From Azoarcus sp. DD4 (lineage in GTDB: Bacteria; Pseudomonadota; Gammaproteobacteria; Burkholderiales; Rhodocyclaceae): 64,000 bases of DNA. Location of the stretch: assembly GCF_006496635.1 (NCBI RefSeq), contig NZ_CP022958.1:4402001-4466000 (forward strand), written 5' to 3'. Below are positions 27,961 through 37,330 of this stretch, piece after piece. Position 1 is the first letter of the stretch. Each line of letters begins with the position of its first letter. The notes below the pieces were generated by a model. The model saw only the letters and a program-made list of their open reading frames with translations, did no database searches and was not told the DNA's origin. The position numbers and the translations under genes were made by a program.

Positions 27961-28740
27961 CTACGCGAACCCGTCATCGTTATCCGTCACCCCGGCGCAC
28001 TGGGCAAGGATCACGGAAATGTTGTCCCGACCACCGTTGTCGTTCGCCGCCTCGACCAGGCGATCCGCCATCTCGTCCAGTTCACCACCATCGCCCAGCG
28101 CCGCCGCAATTTCGCAGTCATCGAGCATGTCGGTCAAGCCGTCCGAGCAGAGCAGGAAGATATCAGCTTCCCGGACAGGATGGATGGCGATATCTGTATC
28201 AAGCAATGGCGCGACCCCCAATCCGCGGGTCAGCATGCCGCGATAGCGCGAACGTCGCGCCTCATCGGGACGCATGATGCCGGCGTCGACCTGCTCCTGC
28301 AGCAGGGTATGGTCCCGCGTGAGCAAATCCAGGCGCCCATCGGCATAGCGGTACAAGCGGGAATCGCCGACGTGCGCACAGACGAGCTTATCGGCGAGAA
28401 AAACGCCGACCACGAGGGTAGCCCCCATGCCCGCCAACTCCGGACGCAAGACCCCGACGCGCCGAATCTCGGCATTGGCGTCTTCGGCCGCCCTACGCGC
28501 AATCCTCGCGACAGCCTCGGCATCACGCGGCACCCCCGCATCGCGCTGCAGGCTGCGCAACACCACGTCGACCGCCAGGTTGGCGGCGACGTCTCCCCCC
28601 TGGTAGCCACCCATGCCGTCGGCGAGTACCAGCCAGCCGTGCGCGGCATCGACACGCAGCGCATCCTCGTTACGCAGGCGCACCCTGCCGACATGCGAGC
28701 GACTGGCACAGCGCAGCAGGGATGACGTCGGCTCGGACAT
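27961..28740 (-). CDS. PP2C-type Ser/Thr protein phosphatase
   Basis: 259 residues from MSEPTSSLL. Metal-binding motifs are intact: VRLRNEDAL, the DGMGGYQGG box with its Asp, GATLVVGVF, AHVGDSRLYRY, LLCSDGLTDMLDD and NGGRDNISV. It would remove phosphate from Ser/Thr residues in a PrkC/Stp-type circuit. The FHA gene follows 28 bases downstream. The upstream ATG at 28758 is in frame but homology starts at 28740. Confidence 0.93.
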   Translation of the reverse strand: MSEPTSSLLRCASRSHVGRVRLRNEDALRVDAAHGWLVLADGMGGYQGGDVAANLAVDVVLRSLQRDAGVPRDAEAVARIARRAAEDANAEIRRVGVLRPELAGMGATLVVGVFLADKLVCAHVGDSRLYRYADGRLDLLTRDHTLLQEQVDAGIMRPDEARRSRYRGMLTRGLGVAPLLDTDIAIHPVREADIFLLCSDGLTDMLDDCEIAAALGDGGELDEMADRLVEAANDNGGRDNISVILAQCAGVTDNDDGFA

Positions 28741-28824
28741 GCAGATCGGCACAGCCACAGAAAAAGCGGACCATCGCGAGGGTGGAAGGTCGATTCATTC
28801 TAGCCGCGCGTCCTGCCCGGTAGA

Positions 28825-28855
28825 CAAAAAAGCGCCGGGCAAGCCGGCGCTTTTT
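28825..28855. terminator. Intrinsic terminator after sucD
   Basis: Stem AGCGCCGG (28831-28838) / CCGGCGCT (28844-28851) with loop GCAAG and runs of A and T on its two sides, so it works in either direction. On the minus strand it ends the sucCD transcript. Confidence 0.8.
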
Positions 28856-28877
28856 CACGGCTTACAGCCAAAAACGA

Positions 28878-29771
28878 TTACAGCATCGCCTTCAGCAGCT
28901 TGGCCATTTCCGACGGGTTGCGCGTCACCTTGAAGCCGCACTCTTCCATGATGGCGAGCTTGGCATCGGCGGTGTCGGCGCCACCGGAAATCAGCGCACC
29001 GGCGTGGCCCATGCGCTTGCCGGCCGGCGCGGTGACGCCGGCGATGAAACCGACGATCGGCTTCTTCATGTTGGCCTTGCACCACTGCGCCGCTTCGGCT
29101 TCGTCCGGACCGCCGATCTCGCCGATCATGATCACCGCATCGGTGTCCGGATCGTCGTTGAACATCTGCATGACGTCGATGTGCTTCAGACCGTTGATCG
29201 GATCGCCACCGATACCGACCGCCGAGGACTGGCCCAGACCCAGCTCGGTGAGCTGCGCCACGGCTTCGTAGGTCAGGGTGCCGGAGCGCGACACAACGCC
29301 GATACGACCCTTGCGGTGGATGTGACCCGGCATGATGCCGATCTTGATCTCGTCAGGCGTGATCAGGCCCGGGCAGTTCGGCCCCAGCAGCAGGGTCTTC
29401 TTGCCGCCGGCGGCTTCCTTGGCCTTCATCTTGTTGCGCACCATCAGCATGTCGCGGACGGGGATGCCTTCGGTGATGCAGATCGCCAGGTCAAGGTCGG
29501 CTTCGACCGCTTCCCAGATGGCGTCGGCAGCGCCGGCGGGCGGAACGTAGATGACGGAGACGGTGGCGCCGGTTTCGGCGGCGGCTTCCTTCACCGAGGC
29601 GTAGATGGGGATGTCGAAAATCTTTTCGCCAGCCTTCTTCGGGTTCACGCCGGCAACGAAGCAGTTCTTGCCGTTGGCGTATTCCTGGCACTTCTCGGTG
29701 TGGAACTGACCGGTCTTCCCGGTGATGCCCTGGGTGATGACCTTGGTGTCTTTGTTGATCAGGATGGACAT
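28878..29771 (-). CDS. sucD: Succinyl-CoA synthetase alpha subunit
   Basis: 297 residues. The CoA-binding N-terminal domain (KVITQGITGKTGQFHT) and the phosphohistidine region GKRMGHAGALISGG are intact. It converts succinyl-CoA to succinate with nucleotide triphosphate synthesis in the TCA cycle. It follows sucC after 11 bases. Confidence 0.97.
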   Translation of the reverse strand: MSILINKDTKVITQGITGKTGQFHTEKCQEYANGKNCFVAGVNPKKAGEKIFDIPIYASVKEAAAETGATVSVIYVPPAGAADAIWEAVEADLDLAICITEGIPVRDMLMVRNKMKAKEAAGGKKTLLLGPNCPGLITPDEIKIGIMPGHIHRKGRIGVVSRSGTLTYEAVAQLTELGLGQSSAVGIGGDPINGLKHIDVMQMFNDDPDTDAVIMIGEIGGPDEAEAAQWCKANMKKPIVGFIAGVTAPAGKRMGHAGALISGGADTADAKLAIMEECGFKVTRNPSEMAKLLKAML

Positions 29772-29782
29772 TCAGACTCTCC

Positions 29783-30943
29783 TTACTTGACCGCAGCCAC
29801 GATTGCAGTGGCAGCTTCCGCCATGGTATTGGCGGAGATGATCGGCAGACCCGACTCGGCGAGGATCTTCTTGCCGAGCTCCTCGTTGGTGCCCTTCATG
29901 CGCACCACGAGCGGGACGGAGAGGTGAACTTCCTTGGCCGCGGCGACCACGCCGGTGGCGATGGTGTCGCAGCGCATGATGCCGCCGAAGATGTTGACCA
30001 GGATGCCCTTGACCTTGGGGTTCTTGAGCATGATCTTGAAGGCTTCGGTGACCTTCTCGGTGGTGGCACCGCCACCGACGTCGAGGAAGTTGGCCGGCTC
30101 GGCACCGAACAGCTTGATGGTGTCCATGGTGGCCATGGCCAGACCGGCACCATTCACCAGGCAGCCGATGTTGCCGTCGAGGCTGATGTAGGCCAGGTCG
30201 AACTTGGAGGCTTCGATCTCGTCGGCATCTTCTTCATCCAGATCGCGGTAGGCGACGATTTCCGGGTGGCGGAAGAGCGCGTTGGAGTCGAAATTGAACT
30301 TGGCGTCGAGTGCCTTGACGGTGCCGTTGCCCTCGTGGATGAGCGGATTGATTTCCGCCAGCGAGGCATCGGTTTCCATGTAGCAGGTGTAGAGCTTCTT
30401 CAGCGTATCGACGGCCTGCGCCACCGAGCCTTCCGGCATGCCGATGCCCTTGGCCAGTTCGGTGGCCTGCGCGTCGGTCAGGCCGACGAGCGGATCGACG
30501 AAGACCTTGATGATCTTCTCGGGGGTGTTGTGCGCGACTTCCTCGATGTCCATGCCGCCTTCGGAGGAGGCCATCATGGCGACCTTCTGGGTGGCACGGT
30601 CGGTCAGCGCGGCAACATAGTATTCGTGCTGGATGTCTGCACCTTCCTCGATGAGGAGGTTGCGCACCTTCTGGCCTTCGGGGCCGGTCTGGTGGGTGAC
30701 GAGCTGCATGCCGAGGATCTGGGACGCGTACTGGCGCACCTCGTCCAGCGACTTGGCAACCTTCACGCCGCCGCCCTTGCCGCGACCGCCCGCGTGGATC
30801 TGGGCCTTCACCACCCAGATCTTGCCGCCGAGCTGCTCCGCTGCCTTGACAGCGTCGTCGACGCTGGTGCAGTGGATGCCGCGCGGCGTGACGACGCCGT
30901 ACTTTCTCAGTACTTCTTTTGCCTGATACTCATGAATCTTCAT
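29783..30943 (-). CDS. sucC: Succinyl-CoA synthetase beta subunit
   Basis: 386 residues from MKIHEYQAKEVLRKYGV. The ATP-grasp domain (AQIHAGGRGKGGGVKVA) and the C-terminal CoA-ligase part (NIFGGIMRCDTIA) are complete. Partner of SucD. The first ATG with family homology is at 30943; sequence upstream of it is leader. Confidence 0.97.
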   Translation of the reverse strand: MKIHEYQAKEVLRKYGVVTPRGIHCTSVDDAVKAAEQLGGKIWVVKAQIHAGGRGKGGGVKVAKSLDEVRQYASQILGMQLVTHQTGPEGQKVRNLLIEEGADIQHEYYVAALTDRATQKVAMMASSEGGMDIEEVAHNTPEKIIKVFVDPLVGLTDAQATELAKGIGMPEGSVAQAVDTLKKLYTCYMETDASLAEINPLIHEGNGTVKALDAKFNFDSNALFRHPEIVAYRDLDEEDADEIEASKFDLAYISLDGNIGCLVNGAGLAMATMDTIKLFGAEPANFLDVGGGATTEKVTEAFKIMLKNPKVKGILVNIFGGIMRCDTIATGVVAAAKEVHLSVPLVVRMKGTNEELGKKILAESGLPIISANTMAEAATAIVAAVK

Positions 30944-31131
30944 GGTTGCCCTTCGATCGAAGTCACGGCGTGCCTTGCCGCCGCGAGCAGGTTGATGGGA
31001 CGCTTCGGAGCATCGCTCCGCGACGGGCGCCGTCTCCCTCGTCCGGCGCACACCGCTGCCGGCCGGACGTGCCGCCCGACCCCATCCATTGGCACGCGCG
31101 CAGCAATGCGTGGTTACCGCAAGATCGCGGG

Positions 31132-31137
31132 ATTATA
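31132..31137 (-). promoter_or_regulatory. Candidate sucCD promoter -10 element
   Basis: A perfect TATAAT on the minus strand, with only a weak -35 (TTATGC-like) upstream. Transcription would start near 31125, leaving a leader of about 180 bases before sucC. The leader contains a hairpin, CGGAGC-ATC-GCTCCG on the plus strand at 31006-31020. Confidence 0.45.
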
Positions 31138-31187
31138 ACTGTTTTTATGGCAGGCATAAGTCCGGTTTAGCGCACTGCACAATCCGC

Positions 31188-31742
31188 TCAATCGGCCTGC
31201 GGAGGCTTGCGGAACCAGCGCGGATAGTAGCGACGCACCGTCTCGGTCGAGGTCTCGAGCGCATGGCAACGATCGAGCTGGAAGGGCTTTTCGCCGGTGT
31301 CTTCGTTGTCGCGACGGAAGGTCGCGAAGGTCTGGATCGCCGCCGTCGGCAGCGACAGCAGCAACTCGGAAATGTGGGTGCAGCCACGGACGTCGGCGAA
31401 CATTTCACCGACGGTCTTGCGGAAGCCCCGGACCAGGTTCAGGCCGATCAAGCGCCGATAGTCCGGCGTTATCACCTCGCAACCGCCGGGATAAGGCACT
31501 CGCTCGGAGCTGGCAGCGGCATCGACGATGGTAAAAGCCGGATCCAGCGTGACACGCACCCGCATGAAATGGATGGGTTCGCCAGCAGGCCGGAGGCCGG
31601 ACGCGATCGGATAGTCGACGTCCTTCACATCGACGAGGGACGCCTCCAGTTCGAGCAGGCCGTCGTCGCGGCGAAACCCCTCGAGTTCGATGCGCCGCAC
31701 ATGGACCCGCTGGCGGCCGACGGATGGTGGCGGCAAAGGCAT
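31188..31742 (-). CDS. DUF2889 family protein
   Basis: 184 residues with the family pattern: RRIELEGFRRDDGLLELEASLVD, LRPAGEPIHFMRVRVTLD, and the C-terminal GCTHISELL near residue 120. DUF2889 proteins are uncharacterised and widespread in betaproteobacteria. Transcribed divergently from the FimV-like gene. The last residues are polar with no membrane segment. Confidence 0.85.
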   Translation of the reverse strand: MPLPPPSVGRQRVHVRRIELEGFRRDDGLLELEASLVDVKDVDYPIASGLRPAGEPIHFMRVRVTLDPAFTIVDAAASSERVPYPGGCEVITPDYRRLIGLNLVRGFRKTVGEMFADVRGCTHISELLLSLPTAAIQTFATFRRDNEDTGEKPFQLDRCHALETSTETVRRYYPRWFRKPPQAD

Positions 31743-31955
31743 GATACATACGGCAAAGTACGGAGACGACGCATCTTACCGCGATTTTCGCCCTCCCCTG
31801 CGCCGCACGACGGCGATACGGCGGCTCGCCGACGGTCGATTACGTCACGCCAGCGAGCATTCCACCTGCACAAGCACCCGACATGGCTGGAATGCAAACC
31901 GATAGTCTGATAAAAACGGCGGCATCGACATCAGCGACCGCCAGGCCAGCGGAAC
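31743..31955. other. Divergent intergenic region, DUF2889 / FimV-like
   Basis: 213 bases without a gene. An AT-rich patch (GATAGTCTGATAAAAACGG, near 31900-31920) may hold the -10 of the FimV-like gene. No operator or repeat was recognised. Confidence 0.3.
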
Positions 31956-33872
31956 ATGACAATCAGACGGACTCCCATCGCCGCACTCCTCACTGGCCTG
32001 ACCCTGGTCTCCAGTCCCGCGGCGCAGGCCGTCGTCCTCGGAGAAGTCGTTTCCATCTCCGCGGTCGGCCAGCCGGTGCGCATCGAGATCCTCAGCCTGG
32101 ACGGCCGCATCGACGACGCCGGCGAATGCCTGCGCGTGGTCACACCCGCGGATACCGACGGCGGGCTGCCCACGATAGCGAAGGCGCGCATCAGCGGCAG
32201 CGGCAGCGGCCCGAATGCACGCATCGTCATCAGCTCGCCAGCCCCGATGCTGGAACCGGCCGCCCAGCTCTACGTCGAGAACGTCTGCGACTCGCGGCTG
32301 CGCCGGCAATACACCCTGCTGCTGTCTTACCCGGAGAGCGCCCCCGAGGCCGTCGTGCCGCCACAGGCCGTTACACCGCCACGGTCCGCCCCTGCCACAG
32401 CACGCGCGCCCACGCCGCGCGCACCACGCGCGCCCCAGACCAACCGCTGGACCACCGCACCCGGGGAATCGCTCGCATCGCTGGCGTCGGCACTTTATCC
32501 GGACGATGCGGATGCCCGGCAGCGCTTCACCAGCGCCGCGGCCAACGCCAACCCGCAATTGTTCCCGGATCGCGCATCGCAGCGTGCCGCCCTTCCCGCC
32601 GGCACCGAGCTCGTCATGCCGGACATGCGCCGTGTCGCGGCGCGCGCGCCGCGCCGCGACACGGCCGAATCCGCCCCACCGACCCGGCAGGCGGCGGCAA
32701 CGCGCGGCACCACGCCCGCGGAGCCTCCGCGGCGAGAGCCGGATCGCCTGGTCGTTGCCGACGAGCCGGCCGGCGCCAGCCGCAGCCAGCGGACGGCAGG
32801 CAGCGCCCCCACCCCGGCGGCAAACGATCCAAGCTGGACTGCGCGCGAACGCGAACTGGCCAACGCGGTCGACCGCACCATCGTCGCGCAGATGGAGCTG
32901 CTCGCTCGCATCAAGGAACTCGAACAGCTCCAGACCGAGCTCGAGGCGCGCGCCGCCCAACTCGGCGTCAAGCTCCCGGCACCCGGCACCGACGCCCCCG
33001 CTGTGGCGGTAGCCCCGCCTATCACGCCGCCCCCAGCACCCGCCGAAGCACCTGCGGCACCGCCAGCAAGCAGCCCCACGGCGGCTGCCGGTGAGCGGAA
33101 TTACGGCGACCTCGGCCTGCTCGGCGGCCTCGGGATCCTCACCATCGGCCTGGTGGCCCTGCTACTCCGCAACCGCCGCCGCGACAGTTCCGACAACGCC
33201 GCCTACGCCACGCCCCGTCCGGCGGAACAGAGTTTCGCCCCAGCAACGACACGCACTACTGCGCCCCCCAGCCTTGCGCCCATGAGCGAGGCGCCTTCGC
33301 AAATGGGCGACAAGCCGCTCAGCTCGCTCGACCCGCGCTCGCTGGCCCAGCTCAGCCCGGCCGAGGCCGAGGTTGAAGAGCACGACTCGGCGATCGAACT
33401 CGCCGAAATCATGATGAGCTTTGGCCGCGTGCATGGCGCCGCGGAAACCTTGGCCGAGTTCATCCGCAACAACCCCAAGCAGGCGGTCACGCCCTGGCTG
33501 AAGCTCCTCGAGGTCTACCGTGCAGCCGGTCTGCGTGCGGAGTTCGACGGCCTCGCCCGCCAACTGAACAAGACATTCAACGTCAAGGCGGTCACCTGGG
33601 ACAACTTCGAAGATGCCCGCCGGATGCCGGATTCGGTGGAAAAGCTGCCGCACGTGCTCGCCCGCCTCCAGCAGCTCTGGGGCACGCGAGAATGCCAAGC
33701 GTATATTCAGACCCTGTTGCGGGACAACCGTGACGGCACCCGCCAGGGCTTCCCGCTCAACATCATCGACGAACTGCTGCTGCTCGCCGCCATCCTCGAA
33801 CAACACCTGGGTCCCTATCGGGTCGAACCCGAAGCACCTCCACCGACCCCAGGCGAACGCCAAGCCGCCTGA
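31956..33872 (+). CDS. FimV/HubP-like pole-organising membrane protein
   Basis: 638 residues. A signal peptide (1-25, cleaved after AQA) precedes the FimV N-terminal domain (VVLGEVVSISAVGQPVRIEIL...). A LysM-like segment follows (TTAPGESLASLASALYP), then an Ala/Pro-rich stretch, a coiled coil (about 295-335, with ARIKELEQLQTELEARAAQL) and one membrane segment near 388-406 (LGGLGILTIGLVALLL). The cytoplasmic C-terminus (about 450-600) resembles the FimV TPR-like region (SAIELAEIMMSFGRVHGAA). FimV proteins anchor polar structures and promote type IV pilus and T2SS assembly. It is shorter than Pseudomonas FimV. Confidence 0.82.
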   Translation: MTIRRTPIAALLTGLTLVSSPAAQAVVLGEVVSISAVGQPVRIEILSLDGRIDDAGECLRVVTPADTDGGLPTIAKARISGSGSGPNARIVISSPAPMLEPAAQLYVENVCDSRLRRQYTLLLSYPESAPEAVVPPQAVTPPRSAPATARAPTPRAPRAPQTNRWTTAPGESLASLASALYPDDADARQRFTSAAANANPQLFPDRASQRAALPAGTELVMPDMRRVAARAPRRDTAESAPPTRQAAATRGTTPAEPPRREPDRLVVADEPAGASRSQRTAGSAPTPAANDPSWTARERELANAVDRTIVAQMELLARIKELEQLQTELEARAAQLGVKLPAPGTDAPAVAVAPPITPPPAPAEAPAAPPASSPTAAAGERNYGDLGLLGGLGILTIGLVALLLRNRRRDSSDNAAYATPRPAEQSFAPATTRTTAPPSLAPMSEAPSQMGDKPLSSLDPRSLAQLSPAEAEVEEHDSAIELAEIMMSFGRVHGAAETLAEFIRNNPKQAVTPWLKLLEVYRAAGLRAEFDGLARQLNKTFNVKAVTWDNFEDARRMPDSVEKLPHVLARLQQLWGTRECQAYIQTLLRDNRDGTRQGFPLNIIDELLLLAAILEQHLGPYRVEPEAPPPTPGERQAA

Positions 33873-33901
33873 GCTCAATCACCCGGCCGGACAGTTGCCG
33901 C

Positions 33902-34651
33902 TCACACCGGGTTGTCGATGTCGATGAAGTCGGCGCTCAGGCCGAGGCTTCCGCGGAGATGGTGCGCAACCGCACGGGCACCGTAGCGCTCGGTGGCGTG
34001 GTGGCCGGCTGCAATGTAGGGGATGCCCGACTCGCGGGCGAGATGGACCGTTTGCTCGGACACCTCGCCGGAAACATACAGGTCGGCGCCGGCGAGAATG
34101 GCCTGTTCGAAATAGCCTTGCGCCCCACCGGTGCACCATGCGATGCGGCGCACCGGGCGGTCGGCATCGCCGAACAGCAACGGATCGCGCCCGAGGCGCG
34201 CCGCCAGCGAACGCGCCACCTGCACGGCCGGCTCGCTCGGCACCGACACCCGCCCTATCCAGCCGAGCTCCTGGTCGGCGAAACGCCCCTCCGCCACCCA
34301 CCCCATCAGGCGCCCCAGCTGAGCGTTGTTGCCCAGCTCGGGATGCACGTCCAACGGCAGGTGATAAGCGAAAAGGCTGATATCGTGCTTGAGCAGGGTC
34401 GCCAGCCGGCGCTTGCGGAAACCGGTGATGCGCCCGTCTTCACCACGCCAGAAATAACCGTGGTGCACGAAAATCGCATCGTAGCCGCCCGCGACCGCCC
34501 GATCGAGCAAGGCCTGACTGGCAGTGACGCCGCACAGCACCTTGCCCACTTCGGGGCGGCCTTCCACTTGCAAACCGTTTGGGCAATAATCCCGCAGCCG
34601 CGGGGCCTCGAACAGTTGATCCAGATAGCTTTGCAGCTCGCCGAGTTGCAT
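33902..34651 (-). CDS. Nif3-like dinuclear metal-centre hexameric protein
   Basis: 249 residues from MQLGELQSYLDQLFEAPR. Metal ligands are in FVHHGYFW and in GHHATERYGARAVAHHL. Family members (YbgI/Nif3, GTP cyclohydrolase I type 2-like) form toroidal hexamers; YbgI is linked to base-excision DNA repair but the reaction is unsettled. Divergent from the DegS-like protease. Confidence 0.92.
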   Translation of the reverse strand: MQLGELQSYLDQLFEAPRLRDYCPNGLQVEGRPEVGKVLCGVTASQALLDRAVAGGYDAIFVHHGYFWRGEDGRITGFRKRRLATLLKHDISLFAYHLPLDVHPELGNNAQLGRLMGWVAEGRFADQELGWIGRVSVPSEPAVQVARSLAARLGRDPLLFGDADRPVRRIAWCTGGAQGYFEQAILAGADLYVSGEVSEQTVHLARESGIPYIAAGHHATERYGARAVAHHLRGSLGLSADFIDIDNPV

Positions 34652-34757
34652 GCGAATTTCGCTCCCGCTCGTCCCTTGTTCCGTACAGCCGTCGCGCCGA
34701 TGCGACCGCTGCAGCGCTGGCGGCAAATCGCCCCACGCACCTACATTGAGCCAGATT

Positions 34758-35918
34758 ATGCGCCGCCTGTGGCTGATCTTCGCGCAGGCCGTGACCATCA
34801 GCGTCGCGGTGCTGTTCGTACTCAACACCCTCAAACCGGAATGGTTGCGCAACGCCACCCCCGCTGCTGTCGTCGCCGTCCTCGAAGCGCCGGAGCGTGA
34901 GCAGGACGCCGCCGCCGCGCCTGGCTCCTACGCCGGTGCTGCGCAGCGCTCGCTGCCTTCGGTGGTACATGTGTACACCAGCAAGGAAATCCGCAGTCCG
35001 CGCCATCCTCTGCTCGACGATCCGCTGTTCCGCCACTTCTTCGGCGAACGGCCGGACGCCGGCAGCCAGCGCACATCCGGACTTGGCTCGGGCGTAATCG
35101 TCAGCCCCGACGGCTTCGTCCTGACCAACAACCACGTGATCGAGGCCGCCGACGAGATCGAAGTCGCCCTCAACGACGGCCGCAAGTTTGCCGCGCGCCT
35201 GGTGGGGCGCGACCCGGAAACCGATCTCGCCGTCCTCAAGCTGAAGACCGACGCCCAGCTGCCGGCAATCACCTTTGCAACAGGCGACGCGCTCCAGGTG
35301 GGCGATGTGGTGCTCGCTATCGGCAATCCCTTCGGTGTCGGTCAGACGGTAACCATGGGCATCGTCTCGGCACTCGGCCGCACCCACCTGGGCATCAACA
35401 CCTTCGAGAACTACATCCAGACCGATGCCGCGATCAATCCGGGCAACTCCGGCGGCGCCCTGGTCGACGCCACCGGCAATCTGGTCGGGATCAACACCGC
35501 GATCTACTCGCGCTCGGGCGGCTCGCTCGGCATCGGCTTCGCCATTCCGGTCTCGCTCGCGCGCAACGTTCTCGAGCAGATTGTCACGGCGGGGGAAGTC
35601 ACTCGCGGATGGGTGGGCGTCGAAATCCAGGAGATCACGCCGGAGCTGGCGGAATCCTTCGGCCTGGGCGGCACCAGCGGGGCGCTGATCTCGGGCGTAC
35701 TGCGGGGCAGCCCGGCAGATCGCGCCGGCATCCGCCCGGGCGACGTGCTCGTTGCAGTCGATGGCCGCGGCGTGCAGGACCCGAAGGGCATGCTCGAGCA
35801 GGTGGCCGCACTCGCCCCGGGGCGCACTGCGCAGTTCCGTCTCAAGCGCGCCGCGAACGAAATCGAGCTGACGGTGGAGGTTGGCCGTCGCCCGACACCC
35901 CAGGCAACAACCCGCTGA
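34758..35918 (+). CDS. Membrane-anchored DegS/HtrA-type serine protease
   Basis: 386 residues from MRRLWLIFAQAVTISVAVLF, which is an uncleaved membrane anchor. The trypsin-like triad is intact: His in LTNNHVIEA, Asp in ETDLAVLKL and Ser in NPGNSGGALV. One PDZ domain follows (about 285-375, GWVGVEIQEI, GSPADRAGIRPGDV). A single PDZ and an N-terminal anchor fit DegS, which senses misfolded outer-membrane proteins. No rseA/rpoE partner is nearby. Confidence 0.9.
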   Translation: MRRLWLIFAQAVTISVAVLFVLNTLKPEWLRNATPAAVVAVLEAPEREQDAAAAPGSYAGAAQRSLPSVVHVYTSKEIRSPRHPLLDDPLFRHFFGERPDAGSQRTSGLGSGVIVSPDGFVLTNNHVIEAADEIEVALNDGRKFAARLVGRDPETDLAVLKLKTDAQLPAITFATGDALQVGDVVLAIGNPFGVGQTVTMGIVSALGRTHLGINTFENYIQTDAAINPGNSGGALVDATGNLVGINTAIYSRSGGSLGIGFAIPVSLARNVLEQIVTAGEVTRGWVGVEIQEITPELAESFGLGGTSGALISGVLRGSPADRAGIRPGDVLVAVDGRGVQDPKGMLEQVAALAPGRTAQFRLKRAANEIELTVEVGRRPTPQATTR

Positions 35919-36010
35919 CCCCGGGCACTGTCCACCACGCGGCACGAATCATCAGCACGCCAGCCGCCGCGCCGGGCGCCGGTTAAAAGCACTGACCGTC
36001 AAATGCAAAT

Positions 36011-36031
36011 CGGCCCGCCGAAGGCGAGCCG
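36011..36031. terminator. Hairpin after tatC, possible terminator
   Basis: CGGC-C-CGCC / GGCG-A-GCCG around a GAA loop. On the minus strand the following bases are AT-rich (ATTTGCATTT) but not a clean U-tract. Placed 30 bases past the tatC stop. Confidence 0.4.
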
Positions 36032-36060
36032 AAGATTCTTGTCGTTGCAAAGACCCGGGG

Positions 36061-36861
36061 TTATTTGCCGTCGCGTTCCGCTTCGGCATGCCCCAAGGAG
36101 CCGTCAGCGCTGTCAACCGCCATGCTGCGGCTCGCCGGCTGAGAAACGAAGCGGGCGAGGATGATGCCCAGCTCGTAGAGCAGGCACATCGGCACCGCCA
36201 GCATGAACTGCGAGACGACGTCCGGCGGCGTTACCACCGCAGCGACGACGAAGGCCCCGACGATCACGTACGGCCGCACCTCCTTCAGCTTGGCAATATC
36301 GACCACGCCGGCCTTGACCAGCAGGATGACGGCGATCGGGACTTCGAAAGTGATGCCGAAGGCGATGAACATCGACATCACGAAAGACAGGTATTGCTCG
36401 ATATCCGGCGCGGGCACGATGCTCTTTGGCGCGAATTCGGCAATGAACGTGAACACCGTGCCGAACACGAAGAAGTAGCAAAAAGCCATGCCCATCAGGA
36501 ACAGCAAGGTGCTGCCCAGCACCAGCGGCAGGGCAAGGCGCCGCTCATGGGCATACAGACCCGGTGCGATGAAAGCCCAGGCCTGGTAGAGCACCACCGG
36601 CAGCGCCACGACGAAGGCGACCAGCATGGTCACCTTCACCGGGACGAAGAAGGGCGTGACCACGCCGGTAGCGATCATGTGCGTCCCTTCGGGCAGCGTG
36701 CGCATCATCGGCAGCGCGAGCAGATCATAGATCTGGCCAGCCCAGGGCATCAAACACACGAATACCACCGCCACCGCGACGATGGCGCGCAACAAGCGGT
36801 CGCGCAGCTCGATCAGATGGGCGATGAAGGTTTCAGTCTGTTCGCTCATGCCCACACTCAT
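36061..36861 (-). CDS. tatC: Sec-independent protein translocase TatC
   Basis: 266 residues with six membrane segments. Family marks: ETFIAHLIELRDRLLRAI, LALPMMRTLPEGT, VALPVVLYQAWAFIAPGLYAHER and EVPIAVILLVKAGV. TatC recognises twin-arginine signals and recruits TatA. The ATG overlaps the tatB stop (ATGA); an internal ATG four codons later is also possible. Confidence 0.96.
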   Translation of the reverse strand: MSVGMSEQTETFIAHLIELRDRLLRAIVAVAVVFVCLMPWAGQIYDLLALPMMRTLPEGTHMIATGVVTPFFVPVKVTMLVAFVVALPVVLYQAWAFIAPGLYAHERRLALPLVLGSTLLFLMGMAFCYFFVFGTVFTFIAEFAPKSIVPAPDIEQYLSFVMSMFIAFGITFEVPIAVILLVKAGVVDIAKLKEVRPYVIVGAFVVAAVVTPPDVVSQFMLAVPMCLLYELGIILARFVSQPASRSMAVDSADGSLGHAEAERDGK

Positions 36862-37307
36862 GCCTTGTCCGCAGGCACTGCCTGCTTGGGCGTCTGATCC
36901 AGCCCGAGTTCGAGCTGCGGCCCGGGATCGGTGACCCCTGTATCCTCAACCGGAGCAGCGGAATCGCTCGACGCAGCAGACACTGCGGCGGCACCGGCGC
37001 TCGCCGCGGCAGGAATTTCCTTGATTTCGCCTACAGCCTGCCCAAGCTCGGACTCGACGCTCGCGACCTCGCTACGCACCGAGCTCTCGAGGCTTTGCGC
37101 CTGCTGCTGGACTTGCTGCTGCAGCTTCTTCAGCTCTTCCAGCTGCATCTCGCGCTGGATGTCGGACTTCACGTCCGAAACGTAGCGCTGCAGGCGACCG
37201 AGCAGATGACCTGCCGTTCGCGCCACCTTGGGCAGCCGCTCGGGACCGACCACGATGAGCATCACCACCCCGATGACGACGAGTTCAGAGAAACCGAAAT
37301 CGAACAT
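36858..37307 (-). CDS. tatB: Twin-arginine translocase subunit TatB
   Basis: 149 residues from MFDFGFSELVVIGVVMLIVVGPERLPKV, one membrane helix plus amphipathic helix, followed by a Gln-rich coiled coil and an Ala/Ser-rich tail. TatB binds the signal peptide with TatC. An open frame extends upstream through the tandem repeat, but the AAGGGA ribosome site and homology place the start at 37307. Confidence 0.95.
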   Translation of the reverse strand: MFDFGFSELVVIGVVMLIVVGPERLPKVARTAGHLLGRLQRYVSDVKSDIQREMQLEELKKLQQQVQQQAQSLESSVRSEVASVESELGQAVGEIKEIPAAASAGAAAVSAASSDSAAPVEDTGVTDPGPQLELGLDQTPKQAVPADKA

Positions 37308-37330
37308 ATTCCCTTGCCTGACAAAATTGC

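Noticed and set aside
23814..28740. Type VI secretion signalling module
   Set aside because: FHA and PP2C occur in T6SS loci, but no tss genes or kinase are in the window.
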